64,000 nucleotides of DNA from Erwinia aphidicola. Its GTDB lineage: Bacteria > Pseudomonadota > Gammaproteobacteria > Enterobacterales > Enterobacteriaceae. The notes under the pieces are model-generated. The model searched no databases. It saw only the letters and a list, made by a program, of their open reading frames with translations, and was not told the origin of the DNA. Every line of letters starts with the position of its first letter. The first letter of the stretch is position 1. Position numbers and translations under genes: made by a program. Location of the stretch: NCBI RefSeq assembly GCF_024169515.1, contig NZ_JAMKCQ010000001.1, positions 2,046,001 through 2,110,000 on the forward strand. The letters run 5' to 3'. Of this stretch, positions 10,806 through 18,495 are shown piece by piece.

Positions 10806-10889
10806 CGTTAAGCCTCAAATTGGTGCGAAACTGCACAATAATCGCACGGCCGGGGGCGCAAACCTGCGGACACAGCCTGGCAGGAGAGG

Positions 10890-10903
10890 GTGGACTAGTC
10901 CAC
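10890..10903. promoter_or_regulatory. Operator 1 for the GntR-family regulator
   Basis: A perfect 14-bp palindrome, GTGGACTAGTCCAC, 85 bp upstream of the regulator start. Its 12-bp core recurs at operator 2. The half-site form fits the HutC branch of GntR regulators. Assignment to the adjacent regulator is inferred. Confidence 0.75.
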
Positions 10904-10962
10904 AGCCGACGGGCGCTGTCATAAAACATTCATCCCACCAGGCTAGATTGGCTCGCATCTTG

Positions 10963-10976
10963 CTGGACTAGTCCAG
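10963..10976. promoter_or_regulatory. Operator 2 for the GntR-family regulator
   Basis: A perfect 14-bp palindrome, CTGGACTAGTCCAG, 31 bp before the binding-protein ATG, well placed to block the cassette promoter or early transcription. Its centre is 73 bp from that of operator 1, close to seven turns of B-form DNA, so both sites lie on one face of the helix and could be looped together. Confidence 0.78.
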
Positions 10977-11007
10977 AAGGCCACCCCCATTATTCGGAGC
11001 ATCAACC

Positions 11008-12066
11008 ATGAAATCTTTGTTCGCATCCGTATTAGCCAGTGCCATCGTCCTGTCATTACCGGCCAGCAGCTGGGCTGCCGATACCGCCGCGCTGGAAAAA
11101 GCCGCACAGGCGGAAGGCCAGGTTAACAGCGTTGGCATGCCTGACAGCTGGGCTAACTGGAAAGGCACCTGGGAAGATATCAGCAGCAAATATGGTATCA
11201 AGCACAGTGATACGGATATGTCCTCCGCTCAGGAGATTGCCAAGTTCGCCGCGGAGAAAAATAACGCGAGTGCGGATATCGGCGATGTCGGTGCGGCTTT
11301 CGGGCCGGTTGCCGTGCAGAAAGGGGTGACGCAGCCCTACAAACCCACCACCTGGGATCAGATCCCGGACTGGGCGAAAGACAAAGATGGCCACTGGGCG
11401 CTGGCCTATACCGGCACCATCGCCTTTATCATCAATAAAGACCAGGTCAAAGATATCCCCCACAGCTGGGCCGACCTGAAGAAAGGCAAATATGTGGTGA
11501 CCATCGGCGACGTCGGCATTGCGGCACAGGCGGCCAACGGCGTGCTGGCTGCCAGCTACGCGATGGGCGGCAACGAGAAGAACCTGAAACCCGCGCTGGA
11601 TTTCTTTAGCGAGCTGGCAAAAGAGGGGCGGCTTGGCGTAACCGATCCGGTGATTGCCAACATCGAGAAGGGGGAGATTCAGGTCGCCGTGGTGTGGGAC
11701 TTCAACGGTCTGAACTACCGCGACCAGATTGACCCGAAACGCTTTGAAGTGGTGATCCCGTCCGATGGCTCTATCACCTCCGGCTACACCACCATCATCA
11801 ACAAATATGCCAAACACCCGAACGCCGCCAAACTGGCGCGTGAATATATCTTCTCCGACGCCGGGCAGATTAACCTCGCACGCGGCTATGCTCGCCCAAT
11901 TCGCGCAGAACACCTGAAACTGCCAGCGGACGTGCAGGCCAAAATGCTGCCGGATGCGGAATACAAAAATGCGCATCCTATCGCCGATACCGCCGCGTGG
12001 GATAAAGCGGCAAAACAGCTGCCGCGACTGTGGCAGGAAAGCGTCATCATCAACATGAAGCAATAG
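11008..12066 (+). CDS. ABC importer periplasmic binding protein (AEP/iron/polyamine-like)
   Basis: A 352-residue extracellular solute-binding protein. The N-terminus MKSLFASVLASAIVLSLPAS is a signal peptide, likely cleaved after SSWA (about residue 23). The body resembles family-1-type binding proteins of the 2-aminoethylphosphonate, iron(III) and polyamine group (VVWDFNGLNYRDQ and SGYTTIINKYAKHPNAA). It is the first gene of a five-gene cassette and ends only 9 bases before the hydrolase gene. The substrate cannot be read from sequence. A phosphonate or small organophosphate is suggested by the neighbouring phosphatase-superfamily enzyme. Confidence 0.88.
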   Translation: MKSLFASVLASAIVLSLPASSWAADTAALEKAAQAEGQVNSVGMPDSWANWKGTWEDISSKYGIKHSDTDMSSAQEIAKFAAEKNNASADIGDVGAAFGPVAVQKGVTQPYKPTTWDQIPDWAKDKDGHWALAYTGTIAFIINKDQVKDIPHSWADLKKGKYVVTIGDVGIAAQAANGVLAASYAMGGNEKNLKPALDFFSELAKEGRLGVTDPVIANIEKGEIQVAVVWDFNGLNYRDQIDPKRFEVVIPSDGSITSGYTTIINKYAKHPNAAKLAREYIFSDAGQINLARGYARPIRAEHLKLPADVQAKMLPDAEYKNAHPIADTAAWDKAAKQLPRLWQESVIINMKQ

Positions 12067-12075
12067 GGCAACGCG

Positions 12076-12885
12076 ATGAAAACGATTCTGGTGGTGCTGG
12101 ACGGCCTGAACTTTCAGGTGGCGCAACACGCGATGGGCTATTTGCAGGCGGAGTGCGCTCAGGGCCACGGGCAGCGCTACCGGATGACCTGCGAGCTGCC
12201 TTCGCTCTCGCGCCCGCTGTATGAGTGCATCCTCACCGGCATCACGCCGGTGAACAGCGGCATTATTCACAACGGCGTCAGCCGCCTCAGCAATCAGCGC
12301 AGCGTGTTTCACTATGCGCGGGCGGCGGGGCTGACCACGGCTGCAGCGGCCTATCACTGGGTCAGCGAGCTGTATAACCGCACGCCGTTTTCTGCGGCGC
12401 GCGACCGTCACACTGAAGCGCCCGAGCTGCCGATCCAGTTCGGGCACTTCTACTCTGATGATGGCTACCCGGACTCGCATCTGTTTGAAGATGCCGAGAG
12501 CCTGCGGCTGCGCTATCAGCCGGACTTTTTGCTGATCCACCCGATGAATATCGACGATGCCGGGCACCAGCACGGCTTCTCCTCTGCGCAATACCGCAAC
12601 CGGGCGCGCATGGCCGACGGCTATCTGTCGCACTGGATGCCGGCCTGGCTGCAGCAGGGTTATCAGGTGATTGTCACCGCCGATCACGGTATGAACGACG
12701 ATCGCAGCCATGGCGGAATATTGCCGGAAGAGACTCACGTCCCGCTGTTTGTCTTCGGCAGCGCGTTTTCGATGAATGCGGACGCCGTGCCGCAGCAAAC
12801 CGAACTGTGCGGCACAATTTGCCAGATCCTCGGCGTTGAGCACGATAAACCCTACTGCGCCGCCCTGCTGGAACCCACGCTATGA
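12076..12885 (+). CDS. Small alkaline-phosphatase-superfamily phosphodiesterase/hydrolase
   Basis: This 269-residue protein has the metal-binding layout of nucleotide pyrophosphatase/phosphodiesterase-type members of the alkaline phosphatase superfamily. Visible are Asp9 in VVLDGLN, a probable Ser nucleophile at 45 (or 43) in LPSLSRPLYECILTG, Asp160 and His164 in IDDAGHQHG, Asp203-His204 in TADHGM, and His221 in EETHVPLF. It has no signal peptide, so it should act in the cytoplasm, probably on the compound brought in by the adjacent ABC importer. It overlaps the first permease gene by 4 bases (ATGA). It is shorter than typical phosphonoacetate hydrolases (about 400 residues). A phosphonate-, phosphodiester- or phosphomonoester-cleaving activity is possible; which one is not determined. 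Confidence 0.85.
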   Translation: MKTILVVLDGLNFQVAQHAMGYLQAECAQGHGQRYRMTCELPSLSRPLYECILTGITPVNSGIIHNGVSRLSNQRSVFHYARAAGLTTAAAAYHWVSELYNRTPFSAARDRHTEAPELPIQFGHFYSDDGYPDSHLFEDAESLRLRYQPDFLLIHPMNIDDAGHQHGFSSAQYRNRARMADGYLSHWMPAWLQQGYQVIVTADHGMNDDRSHGGILPEETHVPLFVFGSAFSMNADAVPQQTELCGTICQILGVEHDKPYCAALLEPTL

Positions 12886-13730
12886 GAGGGAAATGGCTCG
12901 CGCTGCTGTGCCTGCTGCCGTTTGCGCTATTCTTTATCGCCTTTCAAATTGCGCCGCTGGTGTGGATCGCCATCAACAGCTTCTACAGCGATATCAACGA
13001 GGCCTGGGGATGGGCCAACTACAGCGATATCCTCACCTCGCCGTTTTACCAGCAGGCGATCCGTTTCTCGCTCACTATCTCGTTGTGGTCGAGCGCGTTC
13101 GGCCTGGGGATCGCGCTGCTCGGCGGCTACTCGTTGCACCAGCTCGGCGGCGGCAGGCTGCACCGTTTTCTGATGTCATTTACCAATATGACCAGCAACT
13201 TTGCCGGCGTGCCGCTGGCGTTTGCCTTCGTGATCCTGCTGGGGCTAAACGGCTGCCTGACGCTACTAATGGGTAAATACGACATCATGCAGGGCTTCAA
13301 GCTCTACTCCAGCGACGGGCTGATTGTGGTGTATACCTGGTTCCAGATCCCGCTTGGCATTCTGCTGCTTTACCCGGCGTTCGACAGCCTGAAGAGGGAC
13401 TGGCAGGAGTCGGCGGCGCTGCTCGGCGCCAGCCGCGCGCGCTACTGGTGGCATATTGGCCTGCCGATCCTGACGCCCGCGCTGATCGGCACCTTTGTTA
13501 TTCTGCTGGCCAACGCGCTGGGCGCTTACGCCACAATCTACGCGTTGACCACCGGCAACTTTAACGTCATTCCGGTGCGGATTGCCGCGCTGGTTTCCGG
13601 CGACATTTCGCTCGACCCCAACCTCGGCAGCGCGCTGGCGATGCTGCTGGTGGTGCTGATGTCGCTGATCACCGTGATCCACCAGTGGCTGGTGCGTAAG
13701 AGCTACCAGAACGTCCGGCAGGGGAGCTGA
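12882..13730 (+). CDS. ABC transporter permease 1 (PhnU-like)
   Basis: A 282-residue integral membrane protein with about six hydrophobic segments and the ABC permease EAA loop region (ESAALLGASRARYWWHIGLPI, about residues 178-198). The start overlaps the hydrolase stop by 4 bases, indicating translational coupling. With the next gene it should form the heterodimeric inner-membrane channel of the importer. It resembles PhnU-type permeases of 2-aminoethylphosphonate systems in position and size. The substrate is inferred only. Confidence 0.88.
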   Translation: MRGKWLALLCLLPFALFFIAFQIAPLVWIAINSFYSDINEAWGWANYSDILTSPFYQQAIRFSLTISLWSSAFGLGIALLGGYSLHQLGGGRLHRFLMSFTNMTSNFAGVPLAFAFVILLGLNGCLTLLMGKYDIMQGFKLYSSDGLIVVYTWFQIPLGILLLYPAFDSLKRDWQESAALLGASRARYWWHIGLPILTPALIGTFVILLANALGAYATIYALTTGNFNVIPVRIAALVSGDISLDPNLGSALAMLLVVLMSLITVIHQWLVRKSYQNVRQGS

Positions 13731-13732
13731 CT

Positions 13733-14518
13733 ATGTCGCGCAGTGAATACCTATATCATCGGGTGGTGGTCTGGCTGGTATTTGCCATTCTGGCCCTGCC
13801 GCTGCTGGCGACGTTGCTGTATGCGCTGGCAACCCGCTGGGGCGCAACCATTGTGCCTGATGGCTTTACCTTAAAGTGGCTGATCCAGCTGTGGAGCGAC
13901 CCGCGCTTTCTGACGGCGCTCTGGCATTCGCTACTGATCTGCTTCGGCTCGCTGCTGTTCTCGCTGCTGCTGGTGCTGCCGACGATGTTTGTGATTGCTT
14001 ACTACTTTCCAAAACTCGATGCGGTGATGAACATCCTGATCCTGCTGCCGTTCGCCATTCCACCGGTGGTCTCTTCGGTCGGGCTGCTGCAGCTCTACTC
14101 CGCGCCGCCGCTGATGCTAACCGGTACGCCGTGGATCCTGCTGGGCTGCTACTTCACCATCGCGCTGCCGTTTATCTACCGCGCCATCGCCAACAATATG
14201 CAGGCGATCAACCTGCGCGAGCTGATCGACGCCGCACATCTGCTCGGTGCCAGCACCTGGCAGGCGGCGCTGCTGGTGGTACTGCCGAATCTGCGCAAAG
14301 GCGCGACCATCGCGGTGCTGCTCTCCTTCTCCTTCCTGATCGGCGAGTTTGTCTTCGCTAATCTGCTGGTCGGCACCCGGTTTGAAACCTTGCAGGTGTA
14401 TCTCTACAACGTGCGCAACAGCAGCGGCCACTTCAGCAGCGCGCTGGTGATCTCCTACTTCTTTGTTGTCCTGCTGGTGACCTGGCTGGCGAATACCCTG
14501 AACCGTGAAAGAGGCTGA
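13733..14518 (+). CDS. ABC transporter permease 2 (PhnV-like)
   Basis: A 261-residue inner-membrane permease with about six membrane segments and an EAA-type loop (LIDAAHLLGASTWQAALLVV, about residues 163-182). The ATG follows the previous stop by 2 bases, after a GGGGAG ribosome-binding site inside the end of the upstream gene. It is the partner of permease 1. The conserved P-x-x-P-P-V-V-S-S segment (FAIPPVVSSVG) in the middle is typical of this permease type. Confidence 0.88.
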   Translation: MSRSEYLYHRVVVWLVFAILALPLLATLLYALATRWGATIVPDGFTLKWLIQLWSDPRFLTALWHSLLICFGSLLFSLLLVLPTMFVIAYYFPKLDAVMNILILLPFAIPPVVSSVGLLQLYSAPPLMLTGTPWILLGCYFTIALPFIYRAIANNMQAINLRELIDAAHLLGASTWQAALLVVLPNLRKGATIAVLLSFSFLIGEFVFANLLVGTRFETLQVYLYNVRNSSGHFSSALVISYFFVVLLVTWLANTLNRERG

Positions 14519-14520
14519 GC

Positions 14521-15513
14521 ATGACGTATCTGAGCGTGACCCAACTGAATAAAAGCTACGGTCCAACCCCCATCTTTCAGGATATTGAGTTCAGCGCCAG
14601 CGAGGGGGAGTTCGTCACGCTGCTCGGCCCAAGCGGCTGCGGCAAATCGACGCTGCTGCGCTGCCTGGCGGGGCTGACTTCGGTCGACAGCGGGCAGATT
14701 ATCCTGCAGGGGCAGGACATTGTGCCGCTGGCACCGCAGCAGCGCACCCTTGGCATGGTGTTTCAGAGCTACGCGCTGTTTCCGAATATGACGGTGGAGC
14801 GCAACGTGGCGTTTGGCCTGAAAATGCAGAAGCTGGGCGGGGCGGAGATCCAGCGGCGGGTGGCGGAGGTGCTTGAGCTGGTGGAGCTTAATGACTACGC
14901 AAAACGCTACCCGCATCAGCTCTCCGGCGGCCAGTGTCAGCGCGTGGCACTGGCGCGATCGCTGGTGACGCGCCCGCGCCTGCTGCTGCTGGATGAGCCG
15001 CTGTCGGCACTGGACGCGCGTATCCGCCGCCATCTGCGCGATCAGATCCGCCGTATCCAGAAAGAGCTGAATCTCACCACGCTGTTTGTCACTCACGATC
15101 AGGAAGAGGCGCTGACGCTGTCAGACCGCATAGTGCTGATGAACAAAGGCAAAATCGTACAGAACGGCAGCGCCGAGTCGCTGTATACCCAGCCGGTGAA
15201 TCTGTTTGCCGCCGGGTTTATCGGTAACTACAACCTGCTGACGCCGGAACAGGCAACGCGCCTGACCGGGTTTGGCTTCAACAGCCAGGTGGCGATCCGC
15301 CCTGAGTCGCTGCTGTTCTGCGCGCAGCAAGAGGGTATCCCAGCGGAAATCCTCAGCCACAGCCTGCTCGGCAACGTTATCCGCTACCGGGTGAAAGCGC
15401 GCGATGTTGAGCTGATGGTGGATGTGCTGAACCGCTCGGTGGACGATCTGCACCCGGCGGGCTCTATCATCGGCCTGCAGCTGGATAAGAAAACCTTGCG
15501 CGAAGTGGCATGA
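14521..15513 (+). CDS. ABC transporter ATP-binding protein (PhnT/PotA-like)
   Basis: This 330-residue ATPase has Walker A GPSGCGKS at residues 36-43, signature LSGGQ at 135-139, Walker B LLLLDE at 155-160 followed by the D-loop SALD, and the switch-histidine segment FVTHDQEEAL. A C-terminal TOBE-like extension of about 90 residues is as in PotA- and PhnT-type ATPases. It is the last gene of the cassette, 2 bases after permease 2. It presumably powers uptake through the two permeases. Confidence 0.9.
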   Translation: MTYLSVTQLNKSYGPTPIFQDIEFSASEGEFVTLLGPSGCGKSTLLRCLAGLTSVDSGQIILQGQDIVPLAPQQRTLGMVFQSYALFPNMTVERNVAFGLKMQKLGGAEIQRRVAEVLELVELNDYAKRYPHQLSGGQCQRVALARSLVTRPRLLLLDEPLSALDARIRRHLRDQIRRIQKELNLTTLFVTHDQEEALTLSDRIVLMNKGKIVQNGSAESLYTQPVNLFAAGFIGNYNLLTPEQATRLTGFGFNSQVAIRPESLLFCAQQEGIPAEILSHSLLGNVIRYRVKARDVELMVDVLNRSVDDLHPAGSIIGLQLDKKTLREVA

Positions 15514-15630
15514 TATCACGCTGATTAAAAAGATTTTTTTAACAATACCGACTAAACTTATTGCCATCAGGCGCAGCGCACACAGCCGCTGCGTAAGAAT
15601 CCTATTTCTTATGGTATGAGGTTCTTATCG

Positions 15631-17256
15631 GTGTTAACCCTGCTTAATCTTCTCTCTGCCGTGGCGCTGCTGGTGTGGGGAACCCATATTGTCCGCACCG
15701 GCATTATGCGCGTTTACGGTGCCGATCTGCGCCGGGTTCTGAGCCGCAGCGTGGCGAAAAAACCGATGGCGTTCCTTGCCGGAATTGGCGTCACCGCGCT
15801 GGTACAGAGCAGTAATGCCACCACCATGCTGGTTACGTCGTTTGTCGCGCAGGAGCTGGTCGGGCTAACGCCTGCGCTGGTGATTATCCTGGGTGCGGAT
15901 GTGGGTACGGCGCTGATGGCGCGTATTCTGACCTTTGATCTCTCCTGGCTGTCGCCGCTGTTTATCTTCTTTGGCGTGGTGTTTTTCCTCGGGCGCAAGC
16001 AGACCCGCGCCGGTCAGCTGGGGCGAGCCAGCATCGGGCTGGGGCTGATCCTGCTGGCGCTCCAGCTGATTGTTGCCGCCGCCACGCCGATCACCCAGGC
16101 GGCTGGCGTGAAGGTGCTGTTTTCCTCACTGACCGGCGACGTGATGCTCGACTCGCTGATTGGCGCGCTGTTCGCCATTATCAGCTACTCCAGCCTGGCT
16201 GCGGTGCTGCTGACCGCGACGCTGACCGCCACCGGGGTGATCTCCTTTAAGGTGGCGCTGTGCCTGGTCATCGGGGCGAACCTCGGCAGCGGCCTGCTGG
16301 CGATGCTGAATAACAGTGCGTCGAACGCCGCCGGAAAGCGCGTGGCGCTGGGCAGCCTGCTGTTTAAATTTATCGGCTCGCTGCTGGTGCTGCCGTTTAT
16401 CGATCCGCTGGCGGCGCTGCTGGAAAAGCTGCCGGTCAACGACGAAGAGCTTGTCATCTTCTTCCACGTTTTTTACAACCTAATCCGCTGCATCATTATG
16501 GTGCCGTTTGCCGAACCGATGGCCGGGCTGTGCAAGCGGCTGATTGGGGACGATACCGAAACCGACCTGCGCCTGAAGCCGCGCCATCTTGATCCCGGCT
16601 CGCTCGATACCCCGGCGCTGGCGCTGGCGAATGCCGCGCGTGAAACCCTGCGCATGGGCGATGTGCTGGAGCAGATGCTCACCACCTTCAGCAAGGTGGT
16701 ACATGGCGAACTGCGTGAGGATCGCGAAATCCGTAAGCTGGATGACGATGTTGACGTGCTGTACACCGCCATTAAGCTCTACCTGGCGCAGATGCCGAAG
16801 GAAGATCTCCCGGAAGAGGATTCACGGCGCTGGGCGGAAACGATTGAGATGGCGCTGAACCTGGAAATGGCGGGCGATATTCTGGAGCGCATGAGCGGTG
16901 ACGTGGCTGATAAATCGCTGGCAGCGCGCCGGGCGTTTTCGCAGGAGGGCATGAAAGAGCTGGATGCGCAGCTGGAGCTGTTAACTAACAATTTGCGCCT
17001 CAGCCTGTCGGTGTTTTTATCGCGTGATATCACCAGTGCCAGGCGCCTGCGCCGCTCGAAGCACCGTTTCCGCATCACCAACCGCCGCTATTCGCACTCG
17101 CATGTCGATCGCCTGCATCAGCATAACGTTCAGAGTATCGAAACCAGCTCGCTGCACCTCGGCCTGCTGGGCGACATGAAGCGCCTGAACTCACTGTTCT
17201 GCGCGGTGGCCTACAGCGTGCTGGAACAGCCGGATGATGATAAAGATGAGGATTGA
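15631..17256 (+). CDS. yjbB: Na+/phosphate cotransporter-family phosphate exporter YjbB
   Basis: YjbB is an inner-membrane protein of the Na/Pi-cotransporter family; in E. coli it exports inorganic phosphate. The N-terminal half has the two inverted family repeats (ALVQSSNATTMLVTSF and CLVIGANLGSGLLAMLNN), and the C-terminal half a soluble PhoU-like helical domain (about residues 330-541). I chose the GTG start at 15631 because it gives the E. coli N-terminus (MLTLLNLLSAVALL) and has TGAGG 8 bases upstream; an ATG at 15616 would add five residues. It follows the ABC cassette by 117 bases on the same strand. YjbB also follows metH in E. coli, so the closeness may be incidental. Confidence 0.93.
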   Translation: MLTLLNLLSAVALLVWGTHIVRTGIMRVYGADLRRVLSRSVAKKPMAFLAGIGVTALVQSSNATTMLVTSFVAQELVGLTPALVIILGADVGTALMARILTFDLSWLSPLFIFFGVVFFLGRKQTRAGQLGRASIGLGLILLALQLIVAAATPITQAAGVKVLFSSLTGDVMLDSLIGALFAIISYSSLAAVLLTATLTATGVISFKVALCLVIGANLGSGLLAMLNNSASNAAGKRVALGSLLFKFIGSLLVLPFIDPLAALLEKLPVNDEELVIFFHVFYNLIRCIIMVPFAEPMAGLCKRLIGDDTETDLRLKPRHLDPGSLDTPALALANAARETLRMGDVLEQMLTTFSKVVHGELREDREIRKLDDDVDVLYTAIKLYLAQMPKEDLPEEDSRRWAETIEMALNLEMAGDILERMSGDVADKSLAARRAFSQEGMKELDAQLELLTNNLRLSLSVFLSRDITSARRLRRSKHRFRITNRRYSHSHVDRLHQHNVQSIETSSLHLGLLGDMKRLNSLFCAVAYSVLEQPDDDKDED

Positions 17257-17274
17257 GTGAGGTTGACCGCAACG

Positions 17275-17431
17275 GGTCGGGCATGCCCGACCTCTGCGTC
17301 ATCTTGCCGGTGTTGGCACGGGTCGGGCATGCCCGACCCCTACGTCATTTTGCCGGTGTTGGCATGGGTCGGGCATGCCCGATCCCTGCGTCATTTTGCC
17401 GGTGTTGGTAGGGGTCAGGCATGCCTGACCC
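17275..17431. repeat. Four-copy tandem array of GCATGC palindromes, exact 46-bp period
   Basis: GGTCGGGCATGCCCGACC starts at 17275 and 17321. A one-base variant starts at 17367, and a variant with GGTCAGGCATGCCTGACC at 17413, so the spacing is exactly 46 bp each time. The 28-bp linkers are near identical (TGCGTCATTTTGCCGGTGTT type). In copy 4 both arms changed together (GGG to AGG, CCC to CCT), keeping the palindrome. It lies between convergent yjbB and the BASS transporter gene. Confidence 0.92.
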
Positions 17432-17466
17432 GCAGTCATAGCCGCAGCCACACCGGTGCTGGCAGA

Positions 17467-18384
17467 TTACTTTTTCTTAATCGGCTTACCGGACCAGTAA
17501 CCGGCCAGCAGCGAACCGGACAGGTTGTGCCACACCGAGAACAGCGCACCCGGCAGTGCGGCGAGCGGGGAGAAGTACAGCTTGCCGAGCGTTGCCGCCA
17601 GGCCGGAGTTCTGCATCCCCACTTCCAGCGCCAGCGTGCGGCAGGTAGATTCGTCGAAGCCAAACAGCTTGCCGCCCCAGTAACCGCCCAGCAGTCCAAT
17701 CGCGTTATGCAGGATCACCGCGACAATCACCATCAGGCCAACGGAACCGATAAAGCCCTGGCTGCCTGCCACCACCGCGCTGATGATCAGCAAAATACAC
17801 ACCATCGAAAATGCCGGCAGATACGGCTCGACGCGCTTTACCACGCCGTTCAGGGTGTGATGAATAATCAAGCCAAGGCCGATCGGTACCACCACAATTT
17901 TCACAATGCTCAGCAGCATGCCGACGACATCGACCTGAATATGGGTATCAACGTACAGCTTGGTCAGCAGCGGGGTGGCAAATACGCCAACCAGCGCGGA
18001 GACGGAAGAGATGGTCACTGACAGCGCGACATCACCCTTCGCCAGATAGATCATCACGTTCGATGCGGTGCCGCTGGCGACGCTGCCGACCAGAATCATG
18101 CCGGCGGAGAGGTCCGGCGGCATATTGAACAGCTTAGCCAGGCCCCACGCGGCCAGCGGCATCACCAGATAATGCAGAAATGTCCCGGCAATCACCGGCG
18201 CCGGACGGGTCAGCACACGCTTAAAGTCATCGGTGTTCAGCGTCACGCCCATGCCGAACATAATCAGCATCAGCAGGTAGGTGACGTATGGGCCAATCCC
18301 GGTAAAGGTGGTGGGGGTGTAATACGCGGCGACAGAGAGCAGGACTGCCCAGAGGGGAAACAGTCGGGTAATGGTGGCGAGCAT
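17467..18384 (-). CDS. panS: BASS-family (bile acid:Na+ symporter) transporter, PanS-like
   Basis: A 305-residue membrane protein with about nine or ten hydrophobic segments. Diagnostic BASS-family motifs are [19 protein letters not shown] (about residues 100-118) and [16 protein letters not shown] (about 251-266). The closest characterised type I recall is PanS, a ketopantoate/pantoate transporter of Salmonella; family assignment is firm, exact substrate is not. The gene is convergent with yjbB and lies upstream of lysC on the same strand coordinates, with a lysC terminator between them. In E. coli this position holds pepE and rluF instead. Confidence 0.8.
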   Translation of the reverse strand: MLATITRLFPLWAVLLSVAAYYTPTTFTGIGPYVTYLLMLIMFGMGVTLNTDDFKRVLTRPAPVIAGTFLHYLVMPLAAWGLAKLFNMPPDLSAGMILVGSVASGTASNVMIYLAKGDVALSVTISSVSALVGVFATPLLTKLYVDTHIQVDVVGMLLSIVKIVVVPIGLGLIIHHTLNGVVKRVEPYLPAFSMVCILLIISAVVAGSQGFIGSVGLMVIVAVILHNAIGLLGGYWGGKLFGFDESTCRTLALEVGMQNSGLAATLGKLYFSPLAALPGALFSVWHNLSGSLLAGYWSGKPIKKK

Positions 18385-18465
18385 AGCCGGAAATCCTTAT
18401 TAGAGTTGTTGATTAAGCAGACATATTTGTCATAACACAGGATATAGATAGCAGGTTTACAGTAA

Positions 18466-18490
18466 GAAAAAACCGGGCCAGGCCCGGTTT
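18466..18490 (-). terminator. Rho-independent terminator of lysC
   Basis: Read on the minus strand, AAACCGGGCC pairs with GGCCCGGTTT and is followed by a T run. It begins 5 bases after the lysC stop codon. Confidence 0.85.
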
Positions 18491-18495
18491 GAGTG

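Noticed and set aside
11056..12843. 595-codon minus-strand open frame across the binding protein and hydrolase genes
   Set aside because: It spans two real genes in opposite orientation and has shadow-type composition.
17275..17431. CRISPR-like regular repeats (also considered for 61452-61786)
   Set aside because: The intervals between repeats are themselves nearly identical, not unique spacers, and no cas genes are present. These are tandem palindromic repeats.
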